Notes: generated by a model from the sequence alone, not told the origin. A DNA stretch of 26,334 nucleotides from CAZNEZ01 sp964572475 (GCA_964572475.1 CAZNEZ010000033.1:1-26334); one strand, 5' to 3'. Positions 15,768 through 25,177 are shown, counted from the first letter of the stretch. Numbers and translations are program-made.

Positions 15768-15947
15768 ATGGAGAAAATTGAATTTGGAATAATTGATAAT
15801 ATTAATTCAACCAGAATCATTAGAGATATTTAGAAATATTGTACAGAATGATAGGAGTTATATGTAAAGATAAAAATCTTGTAGAACTATTGCAATTAAT
15901 TATTAGGGCACAAGGGAAAAAAGTATATTATACATTTTGGACTTTAA
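15768..15947 (+). pseudogene. Remnant of a small protein-coding gene
   Basis: An ATG at 15768 starts MEKIEFGIIDNINSTRIIRDI, then a stop at 15831. Further on, one frame gives ...LVELLQLIIRAQGKK, and a one-base shift in the A-run near 15917-15922 gives KKYIIHFGL and a stop at 15945-15947. The pieces look like the two ends of one protein with an internal stop and frameshifts, and probably a deletion. The family is not identified. The rest of the interval, to about 16065, holds nothing I can recognise. Confidence 0.4.
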
Positions 15948-16068
15948 GAATGAAATAATAAATTATCAGACTGCTTAAAATGAATGAAGGTGAATATTAT
16001 ACAAGTGAACTGGAAACGGAATAGAGAATAAGTAGAATATATCTTACATTTTAACACTAAAATAAAAG

Positions 16069-16098
16069 TTGTAAATTTTAGTATATGTGTGTTAATAT
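16069..16098 (+). promoter_or_regulatory. Possible promoter for the NYN-domain gene
   Basis: TTGTAA at 16069-16074 and TAATAT at 16093-16098 with an 18-bp spacer and an upstream TG. Weak match in an AT-rich stretch. Confidence 0.3.
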
Positions 16099-16152
16099 AG
16101 TTATATATTTTTTGGGCAATAAGTGTCTGATATAAGGAGGAGGGTTTTACAG

Positions 16153-16938
16153 GTGTTTAAAAAATTGCGTGTCGACAGACATGGAAAACAGGATGTTATA
16201 GCTTTTGTAGATTATGAGCATTGGTATTATTCATATAGGAATTTATATAATATGAAACCTAATATTGAAGAATGGTATGAAGAGATAAGCGAAGACTATA
16301 ATTTAAGAAAATTAATGATTTTTGGTGATTTTAGCGAAAGAGGAATTGGATATGAATTATCAAGGCTAGAGAATATAACGGCTGATGTAATTAATACAAC
16401 GAGCACTAAAGAAGGTGTAGATAAGGATTTTACGGATTTTATTATGCTTGATTATATGTATCAGGCAGCAGTAAGTAGTGATAGTCCTGATAATATTATT
16501 TTATTTACTGGAGATGGACATTTTGATTCTGTAGTAAAATATTTAAGAAAAACATTACATAAAAAAGTTATAGTTTATGGTGTAAAGAAAGCGTTTAGCG
16601 GCAAGCTCAAGTCAATAGCAAGCAGTTATGTAGATATGCCAAGATATGTTCAAAAGCAACAGTTTTTTTATAATTTGATATTAGAAAGCTTAGAGAATAT
16701 TGAAAAAAAACCGGATAAAAATGCAACATATTGGAAGACAGTTAAGTTAGTATCTGAATATAGTAAAGTATCAGAAGATAATGTGCAGGTTGCACTTGAT
16801 GAACTAATCAATCAAAAGTATATTGAAGAAAAAGAAGAGATGCATAGATGTGGAACAAAGATGCGAGTTCTTAATGTATATTGGGACAGGCTTGCAAAAG
16901 ATGGAATATGGTCTCTTAAAAAGACAGTTACTAATTAG
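16153..16938 (+). CDS. NYN (PIN-like) domain protein with C-terminal winged-helix-like region
   Basis: 261 residues. The N-terminal half (about 15-165) is a NYN/LabA-type domain of the PIN nuclease fold. Acidic residues expected at the metal site are present in AFVDYEHW, in GVDKDFTDFIMLD and in FTGDGHFDSVV. The C-terminal ~85 residues (TYWKTVKLVSEYSKVSEDNVQVALDEL..) resemble a helix-turn-helix fold. Members are suspected RNases, but target and activity are unknown. The GTG at 16153 is preferred because AAGGAGG at 16134-16140 and following bases sit correctly in front of it; a GTG at 16123 would place that site inside the coding sequence. It appears monocistronic, and no terminator is visible before the T-box promoter. 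Confidence 0.82.
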   Translation: MFKKLRVDRHGKQDVIAFVDYEHWYYSYRNLYNMKPNIEEWYEEISEDYNLRKLMIFGDFSERGIGYELSRLENITADVINTTSTKEGVDKDFTDFIMLDYMYQAAVSSDSPDNIILFTGDGHFDSVVKYLRKTLHKKVIVYGVKKAFSGKLKSIASSYVDMPRYVQKQQFFYNLILESLENIEKKPDKNATYWKTVKLVSEYSKVSEDNVQVALDELINQKYIEEKEEMHRCGTKMRVLNVYWDRLAKDGIWSLKKTVTN

Positions 16939-17018
16939 TCATGTACGAACATCTGCTTATTAGTAAAAATTTAAAATAAAATAACTACTTTTTATAATAA
17001 AATAGCCACTTTCTAGGC

Positions 17019-17047
17019 TTGACAAATCATTTTTAAATGAATATAAT
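17019..17047 (+). promoter_or_regulatory. Consensus sigma-A promoter of the ileS T-box transcript
   Basis: Perfect TTGACA (17019-17024) and TATAAT (17042-17047) with a 17-bp spacer. Transcription should start near 17054, about 27 bases before Stem I of the T-box. Confidence 0.88.
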
Positions 17048-17080
17048 GGCATACATATTAATCAATTATATTAATCACAA

Positions 17081-17391
17081 AAGCTTTGAAGGAGACAGTA
17101 ATCTGTTAGTGAAAGTATTAGCGAGTCCGGGAAGGTGAAAGCCGGATGCAAGTAGATAACAGAAGAATATCACTCCTGAGCTTCAGTCTGAACAACATAA
17201 GTTACGATATATCTAAGCATTACCTGTTATTAAAATGATAGGTAATTATGCAATAGATAAGTATGTTAAGTAGGAACTGACGGTATTCCACCGTTAACGG
17301 AAGTCATATGTAATGCAATGCAGAAGTATGATCGTACAAGGTGGTATTACGAAACTTTAACTTTCGTCCTTTTACGGACGAAATTTTTTTT
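17081..17391 (+). promoter_or_regulatory. Isoleucine T-box riboswitch
   Basis: T-box leader controlling ileS. The Stem I base pairs AAGCT (17081-17085) and GGAG (17091-17094) with CTCC (17173-17176) and AGCTT (17179-17183). The specifier loop GAATATCAC holds AUC (Ile) at 17169-17171. The T-box sequence AAGGTGGTATTACG is at 17339-17352, where the bulge pairs with the uncharged tRNA end. The terminator is TTTCGTCC/GGACGAAA (17362-17369 with 17376-17383) followed by eight T (17384-17391). Uncharged tRNA-Ile would stabilise the antiterminator and allow readthrough into ileS. Confidence 0.95.
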
Positions 17392-17420
17392 GCGTAATCA
17401 TTAACAACAAGGAGGATTTT

Positions 17421-20400
17421 ATGTACAATAAAGTATCAACTAATCTCAACAGTGTTGAGAGAGAGAAGCAAACAGAAAAATTCTGGGAAGAGAATAATAT
17501 CTTTGAGAAGAGTATTGACAGTAGAAAAGAAGGAAAGACATATACATTTTATGATGGACCACCAACTGCTAATGGTAAACCACATATTGGTCATGTTCTC
17601 ACTCGTGTTATTAAAGATATGATTCCTAGATATAGAACAATGAAAGGCTATATGGTTCCTAGAAAGGCTGGATGGGATACTCATGGACTTCCAGTAGAAC
17701 TTGAAGTTGAAAAGATGCTTGGACTTGATGGAAAAGAGCAGATAGAAGAGTATGGTTTAGAGCCATTTATTGAGCATTGTAAGGAAAGTGTTTGGAAATA
17801 TAAGGGTATGTGGGAAGATTTTTCAGGTACAGTTGGTTTTTGGGCTGACATGGAGAATCCATATGTAACTTACGATAATACATTTATTGAATCAGAATGG
17901 TGGGCACTTAAGCAAATCTGGGATAAAGGATTACTTTATAAGGGATTTAAGATTGTTCCTTACTGTCCTCGTTGTGGTACACCACTCTCAAGCCATGAAG
18001 TTGCTCAAGGGTATAAAGATGTTAAAGAACGTTCAGCAGTTGCACGTTTTAAGGTTAAAGATGAGAACGCATATATCTTAGCGTGGACAACAACACCTTG
18101 GACACTTCCATCTAATGTTGCACTGTGTGTAAATCCTAATGAGACATATGTTAAAGTTAAATTCACAGAGAATAAAGAATCTGGAACAGAAGAATATATT
18201 TATTATATGGCTGAAGCACTTGTTGAGACTGTACTTGGTGGAGAGAATAGAACAGTTGAAGTACTTGAAAGATATACAGGTAAGGACCTTGAATATAAGG
18301 AATATGAGCCACTTTTTGACTGTGCAGAAGATGTAATAGCAAAGCAGAAGAAAAAAGCATATTTTGTAACATGTGATACTTATGTAACACTTACAGATGG
18401 TACTGGTGTAGTTCATATTGCACCTGCATTTGGTGAAGATGATGCTAAGGTTGGACGTAATTATGAACTTCCATTTGTTCAGTTAGTTGATGGAAAAGGC
18501 GAGATGACCGCTGAAACTCCATATGCTGGGGTATTTTGTAAAGATGCAGATAAGCTTGTATTGACAGACCTTGAGAAAAAGGGATTATTATTTGATGCTC
18601 CTAAGTTTGAACATAGTTACCCTCATTGTTGGAGATGTGATACACCACTTATCTATTATGCAAGAGAATCATGGTTTATTAAAATGACAGCTGTTAAAGA
18701 AGACCTTATCCGTAATAACAATACAGTTAACTGGATTCCAGAATCAATAGGAAAAGGACGATTTGGAGACTGGCTTGAGAACATACAGGATTGGGGCGTT
18801 TCACGTAATCGTTATTGGGGAACACCACTTAATATATGGGAATGTGAATGTGGACATCAGCATTCAATAGGAAGTATAGAAGAGCTAAAATCTATGTCTG
18901 ATAATTGTCCAGATAATGTGGAACTTCATCGACCATATATTGATGCAGTTACAATCAAATGTCCTCACTGTGGAAAAGAAATGCATAGAGTACCAGAAGT
19001 TATTGACTGTTGGTTTGATTCAGGAGCAATGCCATTTGCACAGCATCATTATCCATTTGAGAATAAAGACTTATTTGAACAACAGTTTCCAGCAGACTTC
19101 ATCTCAGAAGCAGTTGATCAGACTAGAGGCTGGTTCTATTCACTTATGGCAGAATCGACATTATTGTTTAACAAAGCGCCATACAAGAATGTCATTGTTT
19201 TAGGACATGTCCAAGATGAAAATGGTCAGAAGATGAGTAAATCAAAGGGAAATGCAGTAGATCCGTTTACAGCATTGAATCAGCATGGAGCTGATGCAAT
19301 TCGTTGGTATTTCTATGTTAATAGCGCTCCATGGCTTCCAAACCGTTTCCATGATAAGGCTGTTACAGAAGGACAGAATAAGTTTATGGGTACACTTTGG
19401 AATACTTATGCATTTTATGTTCTATATGCTAATATTGATGAGTTTGATCCTATGAAATATACATTAGATTATGATAAGCTTCCAGTTATGGATAAGTGGC
19501 TATTGTCTAAACTAAATACAGTGGTTAAAGTTGTTGATGAAAGTCTTAACGACTATAAAATTCCAGAGGCAGCAAGGGCATTACAGAATTTTGTGGATGA
19601 GATGAGTAACTGGTATGTAAGACGTTCCAGAGAACGTTTCTGGGCTAAAGATATGCCACAGGATAAGATTAATGCATATATGACTCTTTATACATCGCTT
19701 GTTACAATTTGTAAGGCGGCAGCACCAATGATTCCATTTATGACAGAAGACATTTATCAGAATCTTGTAAGAAATGTTGATAAATCAGCACCTGAGAGTA
19801 TACATTTATGTGAATTCCCAGAATATAATGAAGCTCATATTGATACAGAACTTGAAGATAATATGGAAAAGGTTCTTGATATCGTTGTTATGGGTCGTGC
19901 TTGTAGAAATGCTTCTAATATCAAGAACAGACAGCCAATGGGAAAGATGTATGTTAAATCAGAATGGAAGCTTTCTGAATTCTTTATAGAAATCATTGAA
20001 GATGAGCTTAATGTAAAAAATGTTGAATTTACTGAAGATGTAAGCAAGTTAACATCATATAGTTTTAAGCCACAACTTAAAACTGTTGGACCAAAATATG
20101 GAAAGCAACTTGGTGGAATCCGTAATTATCTATCACAGCTTAATGGCAATGAGGCTATGGCTGAACTTAGAAAAGATGGAGCAATCAGATTTGATGTTGA
20201 TGGTACATCAGTGGCTCTTACAGAAGAAGATTTGCTCATTGAGACAGCTCAGATTGATGGATATATTTCAGAAAGTAATAATACAATTACAGTAGTAATG
20301 GATGCTAACCTTACACCAGAACTTATCGAGGAAGGTAACGTAAGAGAGGTTATATCTAAGATCCAAACCATGAGAAAAGAAGCTGGTTTTGAAGTTATGG

Positions 20401-20579
20401 ATAAGATTAAGGTATATGTTGCAGATAATGATAACATCATAAACATTATGAGGAATAATGCTGAAGAGATTAAGTCAGAAGTATTGGCAAATGATATTGT
20501 ATTTGGTACAATTGATGGATACAACAAAGAGTGGAACATCAATGGTGAAAATACAAAACTTGGTGTTGAAAAGCAATAA
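17421..20579 (+). CDS. ileS: Isoleucyl-tRNA synthetase
   Basis: Class I synthetase of 1052 residues charging tRNA-Ile. HIGH is KPHIGHV (His55-His58) and KMSKS is at 604-608. The editing (CP1) domain carries TTTPWTLPSN. Cysteine clusters at CPRCG, CECGH and CPHCG are likely zinc sites within the catalytic and editing inserts. The length and the FYDGPPTANGKPHIGHVLTR and AGWDTHGLPVELEVEK signatures match the eukaryote-like type 2 form common in Clostridia, rather than the shorter type 1 enzyme with a C-terminal zinc finger. ATG 17421 follows AAGGAGG by seven bases, just below the T-box terminator. glgP begins 17 bp after its stop. Confidence 0.97.
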   Translation: MYNKVSTNLNSVEREKQTEKFWEENNIFEKSIDSRKEGKTYTFYDGPPTANGKPHIGHVLTRVIKDMIPRYRTMKGYMVPRKAGWDTHGLPVELEVEKMLGLDGKEQIEEYGLEPFIEHCKESVWKYKGMWEDFSGTVGFWADMENPYVTYDNTFIESEWWALKQIWDKGLLYKGFKIVPYCPRCGTPLSSHEVAQGYKDVKERSAVARFKVKDENAYILAWTTTPWTLPSNVALCVNPNETYVKVKFTENKESGTEEYIYYMAEALVETVLGGENRTVEVLERYTGKDLEYKEYEPLFDCAEDVIAKQKKKAYFVTCDTYVTLTDGTGVVHIAPAFGEDDAKVGRNYELPFVQLVDGKGEMTAETPYAGVFCKDADKLVLTDLEKKGLLFDAPKFEHSYPHCWRCDTPLIYYARESWFIKMTAVKEDLIRNNNTVNWIPESIGKGRFGDWLENIQDWGVSRNRYWGTPLNIWECECGHQHSIGSIEELKSMSDNCPDNVELHRPYIDAVTIKCPHCGKEMHRVPEVIDCWFDSGAMPFAQHHYPFENKDLFEQQFPADFISEAVDQTRGWFYSLMAESTLLFNKAPYKNVIVLGHVQDENGQKMSKSKGNAVDPFTALNQHGADAIRWYFYVNSAPWLPNRFHDKAVTEGQNKFMGTLWNTYAFYVLYANIDEFDPMKYTLDYDKLPVMDKWLLSKLNTVVKVVDESLNDYKIPEAARALQNFVDEMSNWYVRRSRERFWAKDMPQDKINAYMTLYTSLVTICKAAAPMIPFMTEDIYQNLVRNVDKSAPESIHLCEFPEYNEAHIDTELEDNMEKVLDIVVMGRACRNASNIKNRQPMGKMYVKSEWKLSEFFIEIIEDELNVKNVEFTEDVSKLTSYSFKPQLKTVGPKYGKQLGGIRNYLSQLNGNEAMAELRKDGAIRFDVDGTSVALTEEDLLIETAQIDGYISESNNTITVVMDANLTPELIEEGNVREVISKIQTMRKEAGFEVMDKIKVYVADNDNIINIMRNNAEEIKSEVLANDIVFGTIDGYNKEWNINGENTKLGVEKQ

Positions 20580-20596
20580 CAAAGGAGGCAGCTGCC

Positions 20597-23062
20597 ATGA
20601 GCGAAATGTTATCTGATTTTTCCAAAGAAGAGTTTAAAAAAGAAGTTAGGGATTATGTTAAGGTTACTTCAAGGAAAACAATTGAAGAAGCTTCACAGCT
20701 TGATATATATACTGGTGTAGCTCTTGGACTTAAAGACTATATTATTGATCAATGGATAGCAACTCATAAGGAATATGAGAAACAGGATGCAAAGACGGTA
20801 TACTATTTGTCAATGGAATTTCTTACAGGTAGAGCGCTTGGCAATATTATTATTAACCTTTCAGCACGAAAAGAAATTAAAGAAGCTATTGAAGAACTTG
20901 GATTAGATCTTAATACAATAGAGGATCAAGAGCCAGATGCAGCACTCGGTAATGGTGGCTTAGGCCGCCTTGCTGCCTGCTTTCTAGATTCACTTGCAAC
21001 TTTGGGATACCCTGCATATGGCTGTGGAATTCGCTACAAATATGGTATGTTTGAGCAGAAAATTGTTGATGGATATCAAGTAGAAGTTCCGGATGAATGG
21101 CTTAGAAATGGAAATCCATTTGAGATAAGACGCGAGGAATATGCCTGCGAAGTCAGATTCGGGGGAAGACCAACAGTAAGACATGGAGAAGATGGCAGAG
21201 ACTACTTTACCACTGAAGGATATGAAGCTGTAAAAGCTATTCCTTATGATCTTCCTATTGTTGGATATGGTAATAATGTTGTTAATACACTTAGAATATG
21301 GGATGCAGAGCCTGTTCAGAAGTTTGTTCTTGACTCATTTAATAAAGGTGATTATATTAAGGCAACAGAACAGGAAAGTCTTGCCAAGAATATAGTTGAA
21401 GTTTTATATCCTAATGATGAACATTATGCAGGTAAGGAATTACGTTTAAAACAGCAGTATTTCTTTGTATCTGCCAGCGTTCAGACAGCTATTAAGAAAT
21501 ATATGGATAGCCATGATAGTATTGAAAAGTTGTATGAAAAGGTAGTATTTCAGCTTAATGATACTCACCCAACTATATGTGTTGCGGAACTTATGAGAAT
21601 TCTTCTTGATGAATTTGATTTAGAGTGGGATGCGGCATGGGAAGTTACTAATAGGTGCTGTGCATATACTAATCATACAATTATGAGTGAGGCGCTAGAA
21701 AAATGGCCAATTGAACTATTTTCAAGACTTTTGCCAAGATGTTACCAGATAGTTGAAGAGATTAACAGACGTTTTATGATTCAGATTAATGACAAATATC
21801 CTGGTAATCAGGATAAGATTAAAAAGATGGCAATCATCTATGATGGTCAGGTTAAGATGGCTCATCTGGCTATTGCGTCTGGTTTCTCCGTAAATGGTGT
21901 TGCAAGACTTCACACAGAAATCCTAAAAAAACAAGAGCTTAGAGATTTTTATGAGATGATGCCAGATAAATTTAATAATAAAACAAATGGTATTACTCAG
22001 AGAAGATTTCTTCTTCATGGCAATCCATTACTTGCAAGATGGGTTACAGATAAAATAGGAGATGAGTGGGTAACGAATCTTCCATATATTCATAAACTTT
22101 TAGTATATGCTGATGATGAGAAATGTCAGCAGGAATTTATGAATATTAAGTACCAGAATAAATTAAGATTAGCGGAATATATTAAGGAACATAATGGTAT
22201 TGAAGTTAATCCACGATCAATTTTTGATGTTCAGGTTAAGAGACTTCATGAATATAAGAGGCAGTTACTTAATATTCTTCATGTGATGTACTTATATAAT
22301 CAGATTAAAGAGAATCCACAGATGGACTTTTATCCAAGAACTTTTATATTTGGAGCCAAGGCTGCTGCAGGATATAGAAGAGCAAAACTTACAATTAAGT
22401 TAATTAACAGTGTTGCAGATATTATTAACAATGATAAATCAATAGATGGAAAGATTAAAGTTGTATTTATTGAGAATTATCGTGTTTCAAATGCGGAATG
22501 GATATTTGCAGCATCTGATGTAAGTGAGCAGATTTCGACAGCCAGTAAGGAAGCTTCTGGAACAGGTAATATGAAATTTATGCTTAATGGTGCTGTTACT
22601 ATTGGTACTATGGATGGTGCTAATGTTGAAATAGTTGAAGAAGTAGGCAAAGACAATGCATTTATATTTGGAATGAGTTCAGATGAGGTAATAAATTATG
22701 AGCAAAATGGTGGATATAATCCAATGGAAATATTCAACAATGATATGGATATCCGCAAAGTCCTTATGCAGCTTATAAATGGTACATTTGCACCAGATGA
22801 TACGGAAAGATTTAGAGATATATATGATTCGCTTCTTAACACGAATAGCAGTGATAGAGCGGATACCTATTTCATATTAAAAGATTTCAGATCATATATT
22901 GAAGCACAAAAAAAGGTTTCTGAGGCTTATAAGGATGAGAAAAGATGGGCAAAGATGGCTATGCTTAATACAGCTTGTGTTGGTAAATTCTCATCAGATA
23001 GAACTATTGAAGAATATGTTAAGGATATCTGGCACTTGGATAAAGTAAAAGTTAATATGTAA
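20597..23062 (+). CDS. glgP: Glycogen/maltodextrin phosphorylase
   Basis: 821 residues, PLP-dependent glycosyltransferase (GT35) that releases glucose-1-phosphate from alpha-1,4-glucans. The PLP lysine Lys660 lies in GTGNMKFMLNG, followed by TMDGANVEI. The N-terminal YYLSMEFLTGRALGN and DAALGNGGLGRLAACFLDS signatures are intact. AAAGGAGG precedes the ATG at 20597. There is no terminator or convincing promoter in the 17 bp after ileS, so it appears to be co-transcribed with ileS and would come under the isoleucine T-box. No other glycogen gene is nearby. Confidence 0.96.
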   Translation: MSEMLSDFSKEEFKKEVRDYVKVTSRKTIEEASQLDIYTGVALGLKDYIIDQWIATHKEYEKQDAKTVYYLSMEFLTGRALGNIIINLSARKEIKEAIEELGLDLNTIEDQEPDAALGNGGLGRLAACFLDSLATLGYPAYGCGIRYKYGMFEQKIVDGYQVEVPDEWLRNGNPFEIRREEYACEVRFGGRPTVRHGEDGRDYFTTEGYEAVKAIPYDLPIVGYGNNVVNTLRIWDAEPVQKFVLDSFNKGDYIKATEQESLAKNIVEVLYPNDEHYAGKELRLKQQYFFVSASVQTAIKKYMDSHDSIEKLYEKVVFQLNDTHPTICVAELMRILLDEFDLEWDAAWEVTNRCCAYTNHTIMSEALEKWPIELFSRLLPRCYQIVEEINRRFMIQINDKYPGNQDKIKKMAIIYDGQVKMAHLAIASGFSVNGVARLHTEILKKQELRDFYEMMPDKFNNKTNGITQRRFLLHGNPLLARWVTDKIGDEWVTNLPYIHKLLVYADDEKCQQEFMNIKYQNKLRLAEYIKEHNGIEVNPRSIFDVQVKRLHEYKRQLLNILHVMYLYNQIKENPQMDFYPRTFIFGAKAAAGYRRAKLTIKLINSVADIINNDKSIDGKIKVVFIENYRVSNAEWIFAASDVSEQISTASKEASGTGNMKFMLNGAVTIGTMDGANVEIVEEVGKDNAFIFGMSSDEVINYEQNGGYNPMEIFNNDMDIRKVLMQLINGTFAPDDTERFRDIYDSLLNTNSSDRADTYFILKDFRSYIEAQKKVSEAYKDEKRWAKMAMLNTACVGKFSSDRTIEEYVKDIWHLDKVKVNM

Positions 23063-23080
23063 TTGTTTAGTACAAATAAA

Positions 23081-23109
23081 TCATTTTTTAGAATAGTAGG
23101 ACATAGTAT
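23081..23109 (+). promoter_or_regulatory. Possible sigma-E-type sporulation promoter for spoIID
   Basis: TCATTTT at 23081-23087, 14-base spacer, CATAGTAT at 23102-23109. This compares with a sigma-E pattern of roughly TCATATT-N12-14-CATACAAT: six of eight matches in the -10. spoIID is sigma-E controlled in Bacillus, which supports the reading. Confidence 0.45.
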
Positions 23110-23135
23110 ATAAGAAAATAGTATTAGGAGAGGTC

Positions 23136-24101
23136 ATGAGAAAATCTATTATAAAAGTTCTCAGTATTGCCGCATTCGTATTACTTTTTCCAACTATACT
23201 TACCTTGATAATGAACAGCGGCAGTATGGGAAAAGTACATACTGCCGTTTCTAGTGGAAGAAGCATTATAGTTGATGGTGAAAATATTGATATGGAAGAT
23301 TATATTCCTTGCATTTTAATGGGACAGCTAGACATATCAACTAATGAGGAAGTTCTGAAAGCTCAGGCTATTGTACTTAGAACGTATATACTAAAGATGA
23401 TGGGAAAGAATAATACAATCGAGAGTAAAACTCTTAATCTGCCTTATACAAGCTATAAGAAGCTAGAAAAAACGTGGGGAGATGATTTTGAAGTCAATTA
23501 CAACAAAATAATGAAAATAATGGAAAATACAGCACTTCATGTGATTAAGTATAAGGATGAGCTAATTGTACCTTATTTTCATGCAATAAGTGCTGGAGAA
23601 ACAAGAGATGGAACGGAGGTGCTTAATATATCCTCAGAAGCTAATGGAAATGAAGGAGAAAGCAGCGAAGACAAGGAAAAATATGCATATTTAAAGTCGG
23701 TAGAATGTGCTGATGATTTAAAGGCAGAAAATTATCTGACATCTCAAATTTTTACAAAAAAAGAAATGATTGAAAAATTAAAAGAATCAAATGAAGATTT
23801 GGAAATTTCAGAAGATACTTTAATATCAGGTATTCAGATTATAAAAAAATGTAGTGCTGGTTATGTTTGCCAGATTCAAATAGGAAATATTATATTTGAC
23901 GGTGAGGAATTTTCTAATATTATGGGAATATCTTCCTCTTGTTTTGAGATAAATGAATATGATGGAAATGTAAGAATAGTATGCAAAGGCAGCGGTCATG
24001 GTTTAGGAATGAGCATAAATGAAGCAATTGCATATTCTGAAACAGGAAAAAGTTATACAGATATTTTAAAGTATTTCTATAGTGACATTGAGATTGAATA
24101 A
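23136..24101 (+). CDS. spoIID: Stage II sporulation protein D, with altered catalytic residue
   Basis: 321 residues. An N-terminal membrane anchor (about 8-26) is followed by a SpoIID/LytB domain. Recognisable blocks are MEDYIPCILMGQLD and LKAQAIVLRTYIL (residues 53-86), FHAISAGETRDGTEV and the C-terminal SGHGLGMSINEA. SpoIID is the septal peptidoglycan lytic transglycosylase of the engulfment (DMP) machinery. In Bacillus the catalytic glutamate lies in the block aligned with MGQLD, usually (A/S)EMP. Here, without any alignment gap, it is Gln64 (codon CAG at 23325-23327). This predicts loss of catalysis unless another residue substitutes. ATG 23136 has AGGAGAGG upstream. spoIIQ follows after 70 bp. 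Confidence 0.9.
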   Translation: MRKSIIKVLSIAAFVLLFPTILTLIMNSGSMGKVHTAVSSGRSIIVDGENIDMEDYIPCILMGQLDISTNEEVLKAQAIVLRTYILKMMGKNNTIESKTLNLPYTSYKKLEKTWGDDFEVNYNKIMKIMENTALHVIKYKDELIVPYFHAISAGETRDGTEVLNISSEANGNEGESSEDKEKYAYLKSVECADDLKAENYLTSQIFTKKEMIEKLKESNEDLEISEDTLISGIQIIKKCSAGYVCQIQIGNIIFDGEEFSNIMGISSSCFEINEYDGNVRIVCKGSGHGLGMSINEAIAYSETGKSYTDILKYFYSDIEIE

Positions 24102-24171
24102 TTAAGATTAATCTGGAAATAATATTACCGAAGCATTTAAACATCAATCAGGTGAATGCGTAGGAGGTAAT

Positions 24172-24951
24172 ATGAGGAGACATAAAAAAATATCTAAAGG
24201 AAAAACCTTTGCAATAGTTCTTCTTACAGGGGTAGTATCACTTACAGCAGTTATTGGTGGAGCAATACTGGCTAACAAAGATAGTAGCAATGATAATCTT
24301 GTTGATTTAAATGAGACAGATTATAATTATGCAGAGTTAGAAAGCACTACCAAAAAGCAAAATGGTAAGTTAAATGAAACGGAAACAACAACTATAGATT
24401 ACAACAAGGCGTCTACAACTTCGGAAGTTGAAACAAAGAGTACCAAAGATACAAAAAAGGTATCTGAAAATGAAACTACAGCAGTTGGAAATGAAGATGC
24501 ACAGGCAGTTGATGCAAAAATATCCAGTTTAAGTTTTTCATCTGAAAGTACATTAGCATGGCCAGTTGAAGGAAATGTTCTTATAGAATATAATATGGAG
24601 AACACAGTTTATTTTCCTACACTTGATATATACAAATGTAGTGATGCGATAGCAATTCAAAGTGATGTCAATACACCTGTAAAAGCCGGTGTTAAAGGCG
24701 TAGTTACTGCAATAAATCAAGATGAGGAAATAGGTACATCAGTAGTTATGAATCTTGGAAATGGATATGTTATTACTTATGGTCAGCTGAAAAACCCAGA
24801 GGTTGAAGTAGGAGATGTGGTTCAAGCTGATGCTGTAATAGGATATGTTAGTGAACCTACTAAGTACTATAGTGTCGAGGGGTATAACTTATATCTTAAA
24901 ATTATGAAGGACAAGGAATCTGTAGATCCACTTGATTTTTTGAATTATTAA
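24172..24951 (+). CDS. spoIIQ: SpoIIQ-like protein with degenerate LytM (M23) domain
   Basis: 259 residues. An N-terminal membrane segment (about 12-34) is followed by a long Thr/Ser/Glu-rich linker (about 37-120) and a C-terminal LytM domain (about 128-259) starting LAWPVEGNV. The zinc ligands of active LytM enzymes are missing: the HxxxD region is SDAIAI, YxHL is YGQL, and HxH is replaced by NLY. SpoIIQ normally binds SpoIIIAH across the septum and forms part of the engulfment channel, a role that does not require catalysis; Bacillus SpoIIQ also lacks one ligand. TAGGAGG precedes ATG 24172. Gene order spoIID-spoIIQ is the usual one; spoIIID, which often follows, is not present in the following 360 bp. 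Confidence 0.85.
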   Translation: MRRHKKISKGKTFAIVLLTGVVSLTAVIGGAILANKDSSNDNLVDLNETDYNYAELESTTKKQNGKLNETETTTIDYNKASTTSEVETKSTKDTKKVSENETTAVGNEDAQAVDAKISSLSFSSESTLAWPVEGNVLIEYNMENTVYFPTLDIYKCSDAIAIQSDVNTPVKAGVKGVVTAINQDEEIGTSVVMNLGNGYVITYGQLKNPEVEVGDVVQADAVIGYVSEPTKYYSVEGYNLYLKIMKDKESVDPLDFLNY

Positions 24952-24971
24952 AGTGCATCAGTTAAGCACTT
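24951..24971 (+). terminator. Weak hairpin after spoIIQ
   Basis: AAGTGC (24951-24956) and GCACTT (24966-24971) pair around nine bases, starting at the last base of the spoIIQ stop codon. The following sequence is CTTAAAAAC with no T-run, so terminator activity is doubtful. Confidence 0.3.
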
Positions 24972-25177
24972 CTTAAAAACAATTGAATAAAATATCATAT
25001 AACAATTAGCTGGTTACTACACTTGTTAATCGGTGAAAATTAGCAAACGGACTATTATACAACGGTAAACGTTTGATAACAAAAAGAGTCTGTTGCTTAA
25101 TTAATAAATTGGATATTCGATTCAAAAAGAGCTGTAAATATGAAAGTATTTTGGCAGCTCTTACATATAATTAAAAG

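Noticed and set aside
18078..18416. 112-residue and other antisense frames inside ileS
   Set aside because: ileS is intact and highly conserved here; the frames come from base composition.
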